A DNA stretch of 64,000 bases from JAYPWI01 sp964629575 (GTDB lineage Bacteria; Actinomycetota; Acidimicrobiia; Acidimicrobiales; Poriferisodalaceae). Made by a program: the position numbers and the translations under genes. The notes under the pieces are model-generated. The model saw only the letters and a list, made by a program, of their open reading frames with translations, ran no database searches and had not been told where the DNA came from. Below, piece by piece: positions 14,732 through 22,497 of this stretch. The first letter of the stretch is position 1. Each line of letters opens with the position of its first letter. The stretch covers positions 1 to 64,000 of the forward strand of contig CAZVUM010000023.1 of assembly GCA_964629575.1 (NCBI GenBank), given 5' to 3'.

Positions 14732-15525
14732 CGCACCACCACCGGTGCGTCGAGCGAGTGCTCGCTCGTGTCGTCGGCGTGGCTCTCGTCGCCTTCGTCG
14801 CTGCGCTCCTCGTCCCCGTCGTCGTGTTCGACGTGGGGGTGGAACTCACGCTCACCGATGGCTGCCGAGGTGATACCCGCGACGATCACGCCGATGCCCG
14901 ACAGGACGAGGATCGTGGCCACGATCGGCCGGCGCATGTTCGGGAAGGCATACAGAACGAAAGCAAACCCGAGCATCACCAGCGAGAGGGCGATGGCAAT
15001 CCAGCTGGCGCCGTTTCGACTCGACGCCAGAAAGACACGCGAGAGCAAGAGGATCGGAAGGGCGATCGCGAGAGCGCCGTAGAGTGGGATCTCGAACGGG
15101 GCGAGCATCTGGTCGCGATGGGCTGCGTTGGCGGCCTGATCGGTGCTGAGGCGCTCGGCCCAGGCACTCGCCGTCCACTCGACTGCGGCGACGACAAGAA
15201 TCGCAATGCCCAAGATGGTGAGCGTGCTGTCTGTTACGAGGCCCACCATGAGCACGCCCATACCGAGCGCGGACATGACCGGCCAGTAGGTGGGTGCTGC
15301 GGGATGAGCGTGGGCCTTCTCCCGATCGACCGAGTCTCCGTCGCCTACCGAGAGCGCCAGCCCGGCCAGGAGCGCGAAGGCGACTGCTGCCGTCCCGAGC
15401 ACGATCGTGCCGTACATGACGACGTGTCCGGTGCCGTCCATGCCGGTCGCGATACCGAGAACCACCGCGGCCGCGGTGGCCAGGGCGACCCGGCCGGCGA
15501 AGTACCTGCTTGCGATGCCGACCAT
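14728..15525 (-). CDS. Oxidase-operon polytopic membrane protein
   Basis: Not assigned to a named family. 265 residues with seven or so hydrophobic helices. Residues about 77-112 (PTYWPVMSALGMGVLMVGLV...) resemble the PSxWP-helix-G-helix arrangement of the small actinobacterial oxidase subunit IV and of the extra C-terminal part of ctaD here, so it may be an enlarged subunit IV-type protein. The last 35 residues form an acidic His-rich cytoplasmic or external tail (HPHVEHDDGDEE...). It sits between the cox3-like gene (7 bases) and ctaC (overlapping), so it is part of the same transcript. Probable structural or metal-handling role; this is inference. Confidence 0.6.
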   Translation of the reverse strand: MVGIASRYFAGRVALATAAAVVLGIATGMDGTGHVVMYGTIVLGTAAVAFALLAGLALSVGDGDSVDREKAHAHPAAPTYWPVMSALGMGVLMVGLVTDSTLTILGIAILVVAAVEWTASAWAERLSTDQAANAAHRDQMLAPFEIPLYGALAIALPILLLSRVFLASSRNGASWIAIALSLVMLGFAFVLYAFPNMRRPIVATILVLSGIGVIVAGITSAAIGEREFHPHVEHDDGDEERSDEGDESHADDTSEHSLDAPVVVR

Positions 15526-15532
15526 CGTTCTC

Positions 15533-16126
15533 CTACTTCACCACGTAGACGACGTACCAGGTGGCCGTCCACGCGACAGCCACGAAATCCCAGAAGAAGA
15601 CCGCTGCACCCAAGGGGTAGCTGGAGTCGCGGCCTCTGTTTCCACCGACGGACCGCAGTCCCATGAGTGCGAGGTAGAACATCCCGACCACCACCAGAGC
15701 GAGGGTAAGGCCCGTGGTAGCGAAAGCGAGATTGACGTACTCACCGGAGCCGATCTCCAGCTCCATGCGGTTGAGGCTGTACATCACCATGTTCACGAAC
15801 CCGAGCCCGAAGACGAGGGTCGTGGCGATGGCTGTCCAGGTGTGACCCGTCTCGCCCCGTCGGCTCGCCCACAGCGCCCAGTGAGCGGTGATCACAGAGG
15901 CGAAGAGCGTCAGCAGGGCGTAGTCGAACTGTGGGTTGGGGACCAGGTGACCTTCGAGCCAGTCGTGGCCGGGGTGCGGGCCCGAAGCATGGCGGCGGGC
16001 CATGTAGAGGGCGAGCGAACCCGCGATCATCATCGACCCAGCAGCGACAGCGAAGCCCGTGGCGACGAATTGGCTGCGAGGGCGGGGGGCGGGGCCGGCC
16101 TGGAGGGCCGGCGTGGTGTCGGTCAT
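15533..16126 (-). CDS. Second subunit III-like protein
   Basis: A 197-residue five-helix protein of the heme-copper oxidase subunit III family: ASVITAHWALWASRRG, GLGFVNMVMYSLNRMELEIGSG and a C-terminal AAVFFWDFVAVAWTATWYVVYVV correspond to the subunit III core and its final WHFVDxVW helix, here without the histidine (FFWDFVAVAW). It is distinct from the ctaE in the same operon. It shares a base with the stop/start of the preceding ligand-less subunit I gene, so the two are likely partners in a separate complex or an accessory module. No enzymatic role is expected for a subunit III. Confidence 0.7.
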   Translation of the reverse strand: MTDTTPALQAGPAPRPRSQFVATGFAVAAGSMMIAGSLALYMARRHASGPHPGHDWLEGHLVPNPQFDYALLTLFASVITAHWALWASRRGETGHTWTAIATTLVFGLGFVNMVMYSLNRMELEIGSGEYVNLAFATTGLTLALVVVGMFYLALMGLRSVGGNRGRDSSYPLGAAVFFWDFVAVAWTATWYVVYVVK

Positions 16127-17811
16127 CAGACGGTGACCTCCTCAGCGTCTGCGTCGGCCTCGGTGGCGTCGAGGAGCGGAGTGCCCGACGTGATGTCGGC
16201 CATTTCGCCCTCGCCCATCGGCGGGGGTGACTCCAGGAGCCATTCGGGCGTCTGGGCCGACCAGGGATCGGCCTCGGCCTCTTTGCCCCGCTTCAACAGC
16301 ACCGAGAGGGCGAGGTTGAGGAGCAAGAGCGCGCCGCCCACACCGGCGACGATCACGCCGAAGAGCCCCATGGCGCTATACCCCTCGGCACCGCTGTCGT
16401 CGACCAAGGCGTCGTACACCGTGGTGAGGTTCGGATCCGGGTACACGAAGTCCGGCTGCTCGGTGAGTACGCCAGACAGGGCAGGGCCTGCGGTGGCGAG
16501 CAACGCACCGACGGCCACGACAGCGACGGCGAGCAGGCCGATCGCCTCGTTGAGACGGCGTCCCCAGATCTTCGGCGCCCACCAGTGCAGCGCGGCCACG
16601 ACGCCCATCAGCGCGGCGCCGTAGATGAGGAGCGACTGCAGACCCGTGACGAAGGTGGTGTCTTGCAGGTACGGGTTGCCGTTGTTCCCGCGACCAGCGA
16701 TCTCGAGCCAGTCGGCACCGGCACCCACCAGACCGAGAGCTGCTGCGAGCAAGACCATGCCGCCGGCCAGAAGGGCGGCGGCGAGCGACGTGGTGATCTT
16801 GAGGCCCTTGCGACCCTGGAAGAGGGTGAATCCGAGCACGCCGAGCAGCGCCGTGGTCCCGAGCAAGGCACCGCCGTACATCCCGACGAGGATCACGCCC
16901 TCGACGCCGTCGATGAGGTCGCGTCCTTCGCCCGTGACCGAGAAGTTTGCCCAGGCACCGAATCCGAACAGCCCAACGAGCCCCATGGTGAAGTACACCG
17001 CGAGCGGTTCGAAGACCCTGCGGCGTGACGCGGAGAGCACGATCTCAGCGACGACGCCGAGCACCGGCACCGAGTAGATGAACAGCTGGGGTGTCCGGTG
17101 GATCCAGTCGATGCGTTCCCAGACCCCGAAGTTCCCGCCGAGGAACAGTCGTCCGTAGCGATGATCGACGTAGATGATCGCCAGCTGACCGAGCAGCACA
17201 GGCAGGCTCACGAGCAGCATCGATGCCGTCACGAGTGCCGACCAGGAGAACGGCGGCGTGTTGTCGAGATACAGGCCGGGCGAGCGCATCGTCAGAACGG
17301 TCGTCGCAACGACCATCGCTCCGATGAGAAGCGACAACACCATGCCCGCGAGGGCGAGCATGTGGAGGTCGACGCCTTCGGTCCAGCCGCCGTAGGGGCC
17401 GCCGTTGCCGAGGTAGGCACCGAAGAGAACCCCGCTCGACACGAGCCAACCCCAGAACGAGGCGGTCGCGGCACGGGGGAACGCCAGATTCGCTGCGCCG
17501 ATCTGCAGGGGCACCACGTACATCGCCAGCCCCAGGAAAATCGGGATGACGAACATCAGCACGAGAACTTCGCGCGACATCGCGAAGACCTGGGCGAACG
17601 AGCTGGCATCGAGTGCCGCAAAGTCGCTCGCATCGGTGAGGTCGATGCGGACCAACATGTCGAGGACGGCGCCGACCACCATGAGCGCCAACGACGACAC
17701 GATGAAGAGGCGCCCCACTCGTTTGTGGTCCGCTGTGCTGAGCCAACCGAAGGGAGTGGGATCCTCGGCGGGTGCGGAGTCCTGGCTGGCGTCGGTGTTG
17801 GATTCGCTCAT
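16126..17811 (-). CDS. Cytochrome oxidase subunit I paralogue lacking all metal ligands
   Basis: A 561-residue, 12-helix-type homologue of ctaD. Homology is plain from blocks such as VPLQIGAANLAFPR (versus VPLQVGARDVAFPR) and YGAALMGVVAALHWWAPKIW with LNEAIG. Gap-free alignment with the local ctaD shows every ligand replaced: Ser79 for heme a His92; Thr240, Gln242 and Phe244 for the CuB His, Glu and Tyr of GHPEVY; Asn289-Phe290 for His319-His320; Leu391 and Ser393 for the heme a3 and heme a histidines. The K-channel lysine is also missing. Such a protein cannot bind hemes or CuB in the known way. The frame is intact, so it is a maintained pseudo-enzyme, first gene of the oxidase operon. Confidence 0.85.
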   Translation of the reverse strand: MSESNTDASQDSAPAEDPTPFGWLSTADHKRVGRLFIVSSLALMVVGAVLDMLVRIDLTDASDFAALDASSFAQVFAMSREVLVLMFVIPIFLGLAMYVVPLQIGAANLAFPRAATASFWGWLVSSGVLFGAYLGNGGPYGGWTEGVDLHMLALAGMVLSLLIGAMVVATTVLTMRSPGLYLDNTPPFSWSALVTASMLLVSLPVLLGQLAIIYVDHRYGRLFLGGNFGVWERIDWIHRTPQLFIYSVPVLGVVAEIVLSASRRRVFEPLAVYFTMGLVGLFGFGAWANFSVTGEGRDLIDGVEGVILVGMYGGALLGTTALLGVLGFTLFQGRKGLKITTSLAAALLAGGMVLLAAALGLVGAGADWLEIAGRGNNGNPYLQDTTFVTGLQSLLIYGAALMGVVAALHWWAPKIWGRRLNEAIGLLAVAVVAVGALLATAGPALSGVLTEQPDFVYPDPNLTTVYDALVDDSGAEGYSAMGLFGVIVAGVGGALLLLNLALSVLLKRGKEAEADPWSAQTPEWLLESPPPMGEGEMADITSGTPLLDATEADADAEEVTV

Positions 17812-17984
17812 GCTCGGTGCTGTTCGTGCCGGAGGCGGTCGATCGTCGGGGGCGTGAGGGGGCGTCGGTGACAGCCGCGCGCCGCCAGCCCCGACAGGCG
17901 TCGGGTGGGGACTTTACTCACCAGGTTGCCAGGCATGTAACTGAACGCGGGGTATTCCCGACAGTCCTTCCTCGACCCCACCAT
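17812..17984. other. Spacer between ctaB and the oxidase operon
   Basis: 173 bases between ctaB and the first oxidase gene on the same strand. I see no gene and no clear promoter hexamers; a weak terminator or a promoter for the oxidase operon could lie here. Confidence 0.3.
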
Positions 17985-18899
17985 TCAGAGCCCTTCTCTC
18001 ACCAAGACGTCGACGGCCATGGCGACAAAGAGCGCTCCCAGATAGGTGATCGAGTAGCCGAAGACGCGCATCGCCTGACGGGTGTCCGGCGAGCGGAGCA
18101 GCTTGACCGTGTGCCAGAGGAACAGGCCACCCGCAGCGAGGGCGCAGACCAGATAGATGGGGCCGGTACCCGCCGCGAGGTGGAACCACAAGCTGAGCCC
18201 GATCACGACGAGCGTGTACCAGATCATTTGCAGCGCTGTGCTGCGGGTGCTGGCCACCGTGGGCATCATCGGCACGTCGGCGGCCTTGTAGTCGTCGGCG
18301 TATTTGATCGCCAGCGCCCAGAAGTGCGGAGGCGTCCAGAAGAAGATCACACCGAACAACAGCCACGGCGCCAACGCGAGCGAGTCGGTGACCGCGGCCC
18401 AGCCGACGAGCGCGGGGACAGCGCCCGCCGCGCCGCCGATCACGATGTTCTGTTTCGAGGTGCGCTTGAGCCACAGCGAGTAGACGAACACGTAGAAGAC
18501 GCATGCGCTCACCGCGAGGATCGCGGACAGCAGGTTGACGCCCGCCCACAAGAGGGCGAAGGCGGCGAGCTCGAGGATGAAGCCGAAGATCAGAGCCCCA
18601 CGCGGCGACACAGCGCCCGTGACCAGAGGCCGCCCCTTGGTGCGGTCCATCAGGCGATCGATGTCGCGATCGATGTACATGTTGAACGTGTTGGCGCCGC
18701 CTGCGGCCAGGGTTCCCCCCACCACGGTGAGGGCGATCAGCCAGACGCTCGGCAACCCGCCCTCGGCCACGATCATCGTGGGCACGGTGGTGATGAGGAG
18801 AAGCTCGATGATGCGCGGCTTGGTCAACATCACGAACGCGCCAGCTGCGGTTCGGAAGCGGCGCACGGGGGTGGGGGGCACCACCGAGATCTGGTTCAT
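17985..18899 (-). CDS. ctaB: Protoheme IX farnesyltransferase (heme O synthase)
   Basis: A 304-residue UbiA-family prenyltransferase that adds farnesyl to heme B to give heme O, first step to heme A for the oxidase. The two Asp-rich signatures are present: NTFNMYIDRDIDRLMDRT (about 70-87) and the second around YADDYKAADVPMMP, with KQNIVIGGAAGAVP between. Nine membrane segments. ATG start; an imperfect -10 (TAACGT) lies eight bases upstream on the minus strand, so a leaderless mRNA is possible. It points toward the oxidase operon and is divergent from ctaA. Confidence 0.95.
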   Translation of the reverse strand: MNQISVVPPTPVRRFRTAAGAFVMLTKPRIIELLLITTVPTMIVAEGGLPSVWLIALTVVGGTLAAGGANTFNMYIDRDIDRLMDRTKGRPLVTGAVSPRGALIFGFILELAAFALLWAGVNLLSAILAVSACVFYVFVYSLWLKRTSKQNIVIGGAAGAVPALVGWAAVTDSLALAPWLLFGVIFFWTPPHFWALAIKYADDYKAADVPMMPTVASTRSTALQMIWYTLVVIGLSLWFHLAAGTGPIYLVCALAAGGLFLWHTVKLLRSPDTRQAMRVFGYSITYLGALFVAMAVDVLVREGL

Positions 18900-18985
18900 C
18901 GGCGCCTACGTTAGGAGCCAGTGCCGGTCGGCTCCATTTCTTCGGCCACTTTCCGGCCGATTCTGTGGTTTGAGCGGCTGACCTC

Positions 18986-18991
18986 TAGCGT
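18986..18991 (+). promoter_or_regulatory. -10 hexamer TAGCGT, leaderless start of ctaA
   Basis: TAGCGT ends exactly six bases before the GTG start of ctaA at 18998. There is no ribosome-binding site between them. Confidence 0.5.
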
Positions 18992-18997
18992 CGAAGC

Positions 18998-19933
18998 GTG
19001 GCTGCCCCCCGGATCACGCCGCGCACCTACCACTGGATCAGCCGCGCTGCTCTGTGGTCGCTCGTGGCGATCGTCATCACCGGCGCGTCCGTCCGCCTCA
19101 CCGGAAGCGGGCTCGGGTGCAGCGACTGGCCCAACTGCGAACCGGGCCAACTCGTCCCCGCCAAGGACTTCCACGGCTGGGTCGAATTCGGCAACCGGCT
19201 CATCACCGGCGTGGTGTCGCTTGCGGTGATCCTGGCCGTCTCCGCGTCGCTGTATCGCGCGCCTCGCGAGCGCAGGCTGACGATGTGGAGCCTCGGACTC
19301 GTCGCCGGCGTTGCCGCTCAGGTCGTGCTCGGGGCGATCACAGTGCGCACCCATCTGTCACCGCCGATCGTGATGGCGCACTTCCTCTTGTCGATGGGGC
19401 TGGTCTGGAACGCGGCGGTACTCGCGCGTTGTGCGGATCCCGAGCCGCAGACTCGGGCACCGGCGCCGAGATCCCTCGCGACACATTGCTGGGTGGTTGC
19501 GACGCTTGCCGCTGCTGCGATCGTCGCAGGAACCGTCGTCACCGCGGCCGGTCCTCACGGTGGTGACGAGGACGTCGAGCGGCTGGCGGTCGATCTTCCC
19601 GACGCGGCCCGCGTCCACGGAATCATCGTGTTCGCACTGGTGATCGCAGCTTTGTGGCTCGCGACTCGGCTTCGGTCAGCGGACCCAACCGACCTCTCTC
19701 GTCGCGCCGACTGGGTCCTCGGGATCATCGCGGTACAGGCCACGATCGGTTATGTGCAGTACTTCACCGAGGTGCCGGTACTTCTCGTTGCGGTGCACAT
19801 CGCGGGCGCGAGTGCATTGTGGATCGCCGTGGTGCGGCTCGTCCTCGACGCACGCGGCATGAGCACCGACATTGGCGATGCGCCCCAGGCCTCCCAGGCG
19901 ACTGGCAGCCGCGAACCCGATTTCGCACAATGA
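18998..19933 (+). CDS. ctaA: Heme A synthase
   Basis: Converts heme O to heme A. The 311-residue membrane protein has eight helices and the two-half architecture of CtaA: GASVRLTGSGLGCSDWPNCEPG at the N-terminus (family signature with the Cys pair), the first His-containing GWVEFGNRLITGVV helix, AHFLLSMGLVW with a further heme-ligand histidine, and VHGIIVFALV and VAVHIAGASALW in the second half. GTG start with a leaderless-type -10. Overlaps the clpS start by four bases, an unusual coupling of heme and proteolysis genes that probably reflects operon packing only. Confidence 0.93.
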   Translation: MAAPRITPRTYHWISRAALWSLVAIVITGASVRLTGSGLGCSDWPNCEPGQLVPAKDFHGWVEFGNRLITGVVSLAVILAVSASLYRAPRERRLTMWSLGLVAGVAAQVVLGAITVRTHLSPPIVMAHFLLSMGLVWNAAVLARCADPEPQTRAPAPRSLATHCWVVATLAAAAIVAGTVVTAAGPHGGDEDVERLAVDLPDAARVHGIIVFALVIAALWLATRLRSADPTDLSRRADWVLGIIAVQATIGYVQYFTEVPVLLVAVHIAGASALWIAVVRLVLDARGMSTDIGDAPQASQATGSREPDFAQ

Positions 19934-20238
19934 CGCACGTGAGCGCGCTCGAACCCTCGCCCGTCATCGTCGACGAGCCGACCTCCGACGACGTGGTCGA
20001 GGAGGACGTGCCATGGGTGGTACTGGTCTGGAACGACCCCATCAACCTGATGAGCTACGTCGTCTTCGTGCTCAAGAAGCTCTTCGGCTACAGCACTGAG
20101 AAGGCGACGGAGCTCATGCTCGACGTCCATCACAAGGGCCGCGCTGCGGTATCGACCGGTTCGAGGGAGAAGGCCGAGCTGGACGTCTTCCGCCTCCACG
20201 AGTACGGACTGTGGGCGACGATGCAGAAGGACACCTAG
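19930..20238 (+). CDS. clpS: ATP-dependent Clp protease adaptor ClpS
   Basis: Adaptor that delivers N-degron substrates to ClpA/ClpC-ClpP. 102 residues with an acidic flexible N-terminus and the conserved WVVLVWNDPINLMSYVVFVLKKLFGYS core, whose NDP and hydrophobic pocket residues bind the N-degron, then the MLDVHHKGRAAVSTGSREKAE segment typical of actinobacterial ClpS. The ATG overlaps the ctaA stop (ATGA). Followed seven bases later by a DUF2017 gene, a neighbour pair seen widely in Actinobacteria. Confidence 0.93.
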   Translation: MTHVSALEPSPVIVDEPTSDDVVEEDVPWVVLVWNDPINLMSYVVFVLKKLFGYSTEKATELMLDVHHKGRAAVSTGSREKAELDVFRLHEYGLWATMQKDT

Positions 20239-20244
20239 GACCCG

Positions 20245-20727
20245 ATGGTCTTCCGAAACCGCTTCTCCACCCGGCGCGATGGACAGATCGCATTCGAACT
20301 GTCCGACGAGGAGCGCGAGCTGATGGCCAGCCTGGTCGATCAGATGCGCGAGCTGCTGATGGGGACCGCAGCGGCGGGTTCCGTCGATCCCTCGATGCGC
20401 CGCCTGTACCCCACTGCCTACGCCGACGACGCGGAGAGCGACGCCGAGTACCAGGAGCTCATGCGTGACGAGCTGCTCGAACGACGGCTGGAGAACCTCG
20501 ACGTGGTCGAGGGGAGCATCGGTCTCTCACACCTCGAAGAGGAAACGGCGCTGAGCTGGCTCACCGTGCTCAACGACATCCGGTTGGTGTTGGGCACAAG
20601 CCTCGACGTCAGCGAGGACGACGACTTCCTGGTGGATCCCGACGACCCCGACGAGGGACACAGGGCGCTCTACCACTACCTGGGACAGCTGCAGCACGAG
20701 TTCCTCGACGCCCTGATGGGCGACTGA
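20245..20727 (+). CDS. DUF2017 domain protein
   Basis: A 160-residue acidic soluble protein beginning MVFRNRFSTRRDGQIAFELSDEERELM, matching the DUF2017 family that follows clpS in many actinobacteria. It has a helical middle (RDELLERRLENLDVVEGSI) and ALSWLTVLNDIRLVLGTSLDV, the most conserved family stretch. No known activity; the invariant linkage to clpS suggests a role in regulated proteolysis. Convergent with the degV gene nine bases away. Confidence 0.8.
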   Translation: MVFRNRFSTRRDGQIAFELSDEERELMASLVDQMRELLMGTAAAGSVDPSMRRLYPTAYADDAESDAEYQELMRDELLERRLENLDVVEGSIGLSHLEEETALSWLTVLNDIRLVLGTSLDVSEDDDFLVDPDDPDEGHRALYHYLGQLQHEFLDALMGD

Positions 20728-20736
20728 GCGCCGCTC

Positions 20737-21582
20737 TCAACCGAGTATCGGGCACCACACGGCGCCCACGGTCCCCGCACCCGTGAAGGCCCCCACCGTG
20801 GGACCACACCGGTACCGGATGACCTCCGAGCCCTTCTGGCCGGCAAGCGCCAGCTCGAAGGAGTCGTAGAACCCGGACGCAGCACGGTCCGCGACGCCCA
20901 CCCCAACTCGAAGGCGGTGCGACTCGCCACCGGCACGCACAGCGGCGGCCATGATCTCCGTCGCCTCGCCGATGGTGTCTGCGGTGCCGAGGACCACCAG
21001 CTCGCCGTCCTCGAAGGTCATCACGGGGATCTGCGGGCTTCGATCGATCTCGGTCAGCTCGTCGGACACCGCGACACGCCCCGAGGCGCGCGCCAGCTCC
21101 AGTGCTCCCATCACGAAGACGTTGCGCACCGCGCCGGCCGTCGCTTGGGCGGCATCGACGATCGCTGCGGCGGTTGGCTCGACCTCGCGAGCAGCGGCTG
21201 CAGCCAGGGCGACCAACCCGACGCTGAAGGACGCCTGCCCCGTGTCCACGATCTCGACCGGGACGTCGACGAGCTCGGACGCGAGCCGGGCGGCGTTCAC
21301 CGTCCCCGACAGCGCAGACCCCACGTGGATCGAGACGATCCGGTCACACCCCTGCGCTGCGAGCGACCGATAGGTCTCCGCAACGACCCCGGGACTCGGT
21401 TGACTCGTCGACACCTCAGCGCCGGCCGCGAGCCTCTCGTAGAACTCCTCGACGTCGAGATCGACCCCCTCCGCGAACTCTTCGCCGTCGATGATCACCG
21501 GCAGCGGCACGATCCGAATGTCGTGGGCCACCGCGAGCTCGGCAGGCAGCTGCGCATTGGAATCGGTCACGAGTCCGATCAC
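20737..21582 (-). CDS. DegV family fatty-acid-binding protein
   Basis: A 281-residue DegV protein: N-terminal VTDSNAQLPAELA and STSQPSPG followed by IHVGSALSGTVNAARLA are the classic DegV signatures that bind a fatty-acid carboxylate, with the long C-terminal half completing the two-domain fold. Family members (FakB type) present fatty acids to a FakA kinase in Firmicutes; no fakA/dak gene is visible here. The start overlaps plsY (stop/start at 21579-21582), linking it to phospholipid synthesis, which suits a fatty-acid carrier. Confidence 0.88.
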   Translation of the reverse strand: MIGLVTDSNAQLPAELAVAHDIRIVPLPVIIDGEEFAEGVDLDVEEFYERLAAGAEVSTSQPSPGVVAETYRSLAAQGCDRIVSIHVGSALSGTVNAARLASELVDVPVEIVDTGQASFSVGLVALAAAAAREVEPTAAAIVDAAQATAGAVRNVFVMGALELARASGRVAVSDELTEIDRSPQIPVMTFEDGELVVLGTADTIGEATEIMAAAVRAGGESHRLRVGVGVADRAASGFYDSFELALAGQKGSEVIRYRCGPTVGAFTGAGTVGAVWCPILG

Positions 21583-22223
21583 GACGTCCCCTCAGCCGTC
21601 GTGTCGATGGCGGTCTGCTCGAAGCGCACGGCGATCACCGACGCGGACACTGCCGCGGCGACCGCGAGACCCGCGCTCGGAGGCGGCCCCCACAGGTTGG
21701 GCAGGCGACGTCGCCACCACAGCAGGCCGCAGGCAACCCAGGCCATGCTGGCCACCGCGGTTGCTCGTCGAGGGTCACGGCGCAGGCCGGGCGTGTAGTA
21801 GCTGACGCCGGCCACCGCTGCGTCGATCGGGAAGTACGCGGGAAACGACACCAGGACCTGGCCGATGCTCGCCGCGACACCCTTTCCACCCTGGCCAGGG
21901 CGGGTGACCGGGTAGCAGTGCCCGAACAACGAGGCCGTGGACGCGACATGCACACCGGTCGGTCCGGCGAGGCGCCCGCCGACGACGCCGGCGAGTACTG
22001 CCTTTCCCGCATCCCCGACCAAGACCGCCGCACCTGCCCGCTTGCCCAGAAGCGCAGCCGCGTTCGCCGCTCCCGGATTGCCCGTTCCCGACTCGGTGAC
22101 ATCGACGCCGCGCGCTGCCAGTCGCGCCACGAGCTGGGCCGTCGGCAGCAACCCCGACACATATCCCACGGCAGCTGCGACAGCGGTGCGAAATCCCACC
22201 CCGATGAAACGTACCGGGATCAT
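21579..22223 (-). CDS. plsY: PlsY-type acyl-phosphate:glycerol-3-phosphate acyltransferase
   Basis: A 214-residue membrane protein of the PlsY family, which makes lysophosphatidate from acyl-phosphate and glycerol-3-phosphate. The three loop motifs are visible: SGTGNPGAANAAALLGK (motif 1), GHCYPVTRPGQGGKGVAAS (motif 2, normally HxxPVFLxFxGGKGVAT) and a weak third motif. Motif 2 lacks the usual Phe-Leu spacing and the N-terminal SGLLPTAQLVARL replaces SGSIPTGYLIAR, so it is a divergent member; acyl transfer is probable but not certain. Overlaps the degV gene. Confidence 0.75.
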   Translation of the reverse strand: MIPVRFIGVGFRTAVAAAVGYVSGLLPTAQLVARLAARGVDVTESGTGNPGAANAAALLGKRAGAAVLVGDAGKAVLAGVVGGRLAGPTGVHVASTASLFGHCYPVTRPGQGGKGVAASIGQVLVSFPAYFPIDAAVAGVSYYTPGLRRDPRRATAVASMAWVACGLLWWRRRLPNLWGPPPSAGLAVAAAVSASVIAVRFEQTAIDTTAEGTS

Positions 22224-22264
22224 TGCCGCATTCCCGGCGCCGCCGCGTAACCTGTCCGAGCCCG

Positions 22265-22337
22265 GCCCCCATCGTCTAGCGGCCTAGGACACCGGCCTTT
22301 CACGCCGGCAGCACGGGTTCGAATCCCGTTGGGGGTG
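22265..22337 (+). tRNA. tRNA-Glu (TTC)
   Basis: 73 bases folding as a complete cloverleaf: acceptor GCCCCCA with TGGGGGT, anticodon loop CTTTCAC with anticodon TTC at 22299-22301 flanked by a 5-bp GC stem, T arm ACGGG-TTCGAAT-CCCGT, discriminator G. The 3' CCA is not encoded. A small GCCC-TTCG-GGGC-type hairpin follows at about 22367-22377 and may contribute to 3' end formation. Confidence 0.95.
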
Positions 22338-22448
22338 CTCTGTTTTGCGCTGCGGCTCGTCGCCCTTCGGGCTCCTCGCTCGCAGACACTCCGCCCAGCC
22401 CCACGCCACCATCCCCTCGGTCGTTCAGGCATGTCGGTCCACCCCCAA

Positions 22449-22492
22449 CTGCCAGCTCACGCGGTCACCCCAGTCACCGTGGAAGCTGGCAG
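22449..22492 (-). terminator. Hairpin after the two-component operon
   Basis: Inverted repeat CTGCCAGCT (22449-22457) and AGCTGGCAG (22484-22492), with further partial pairing inside, begins six bases after the histidine kinase stop on the minus strand. Confidence 0.55.
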
Positions 22493-22497
22493 AACGG

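Noticed and set aside
16126..17811. Annotating the cox1-like gene as a cbb3 or nitric-oxide reductase subunit
   Set aside because: Those families also need the six histidines, which are absent here; the closest block similarity is to the A-type ctaD.
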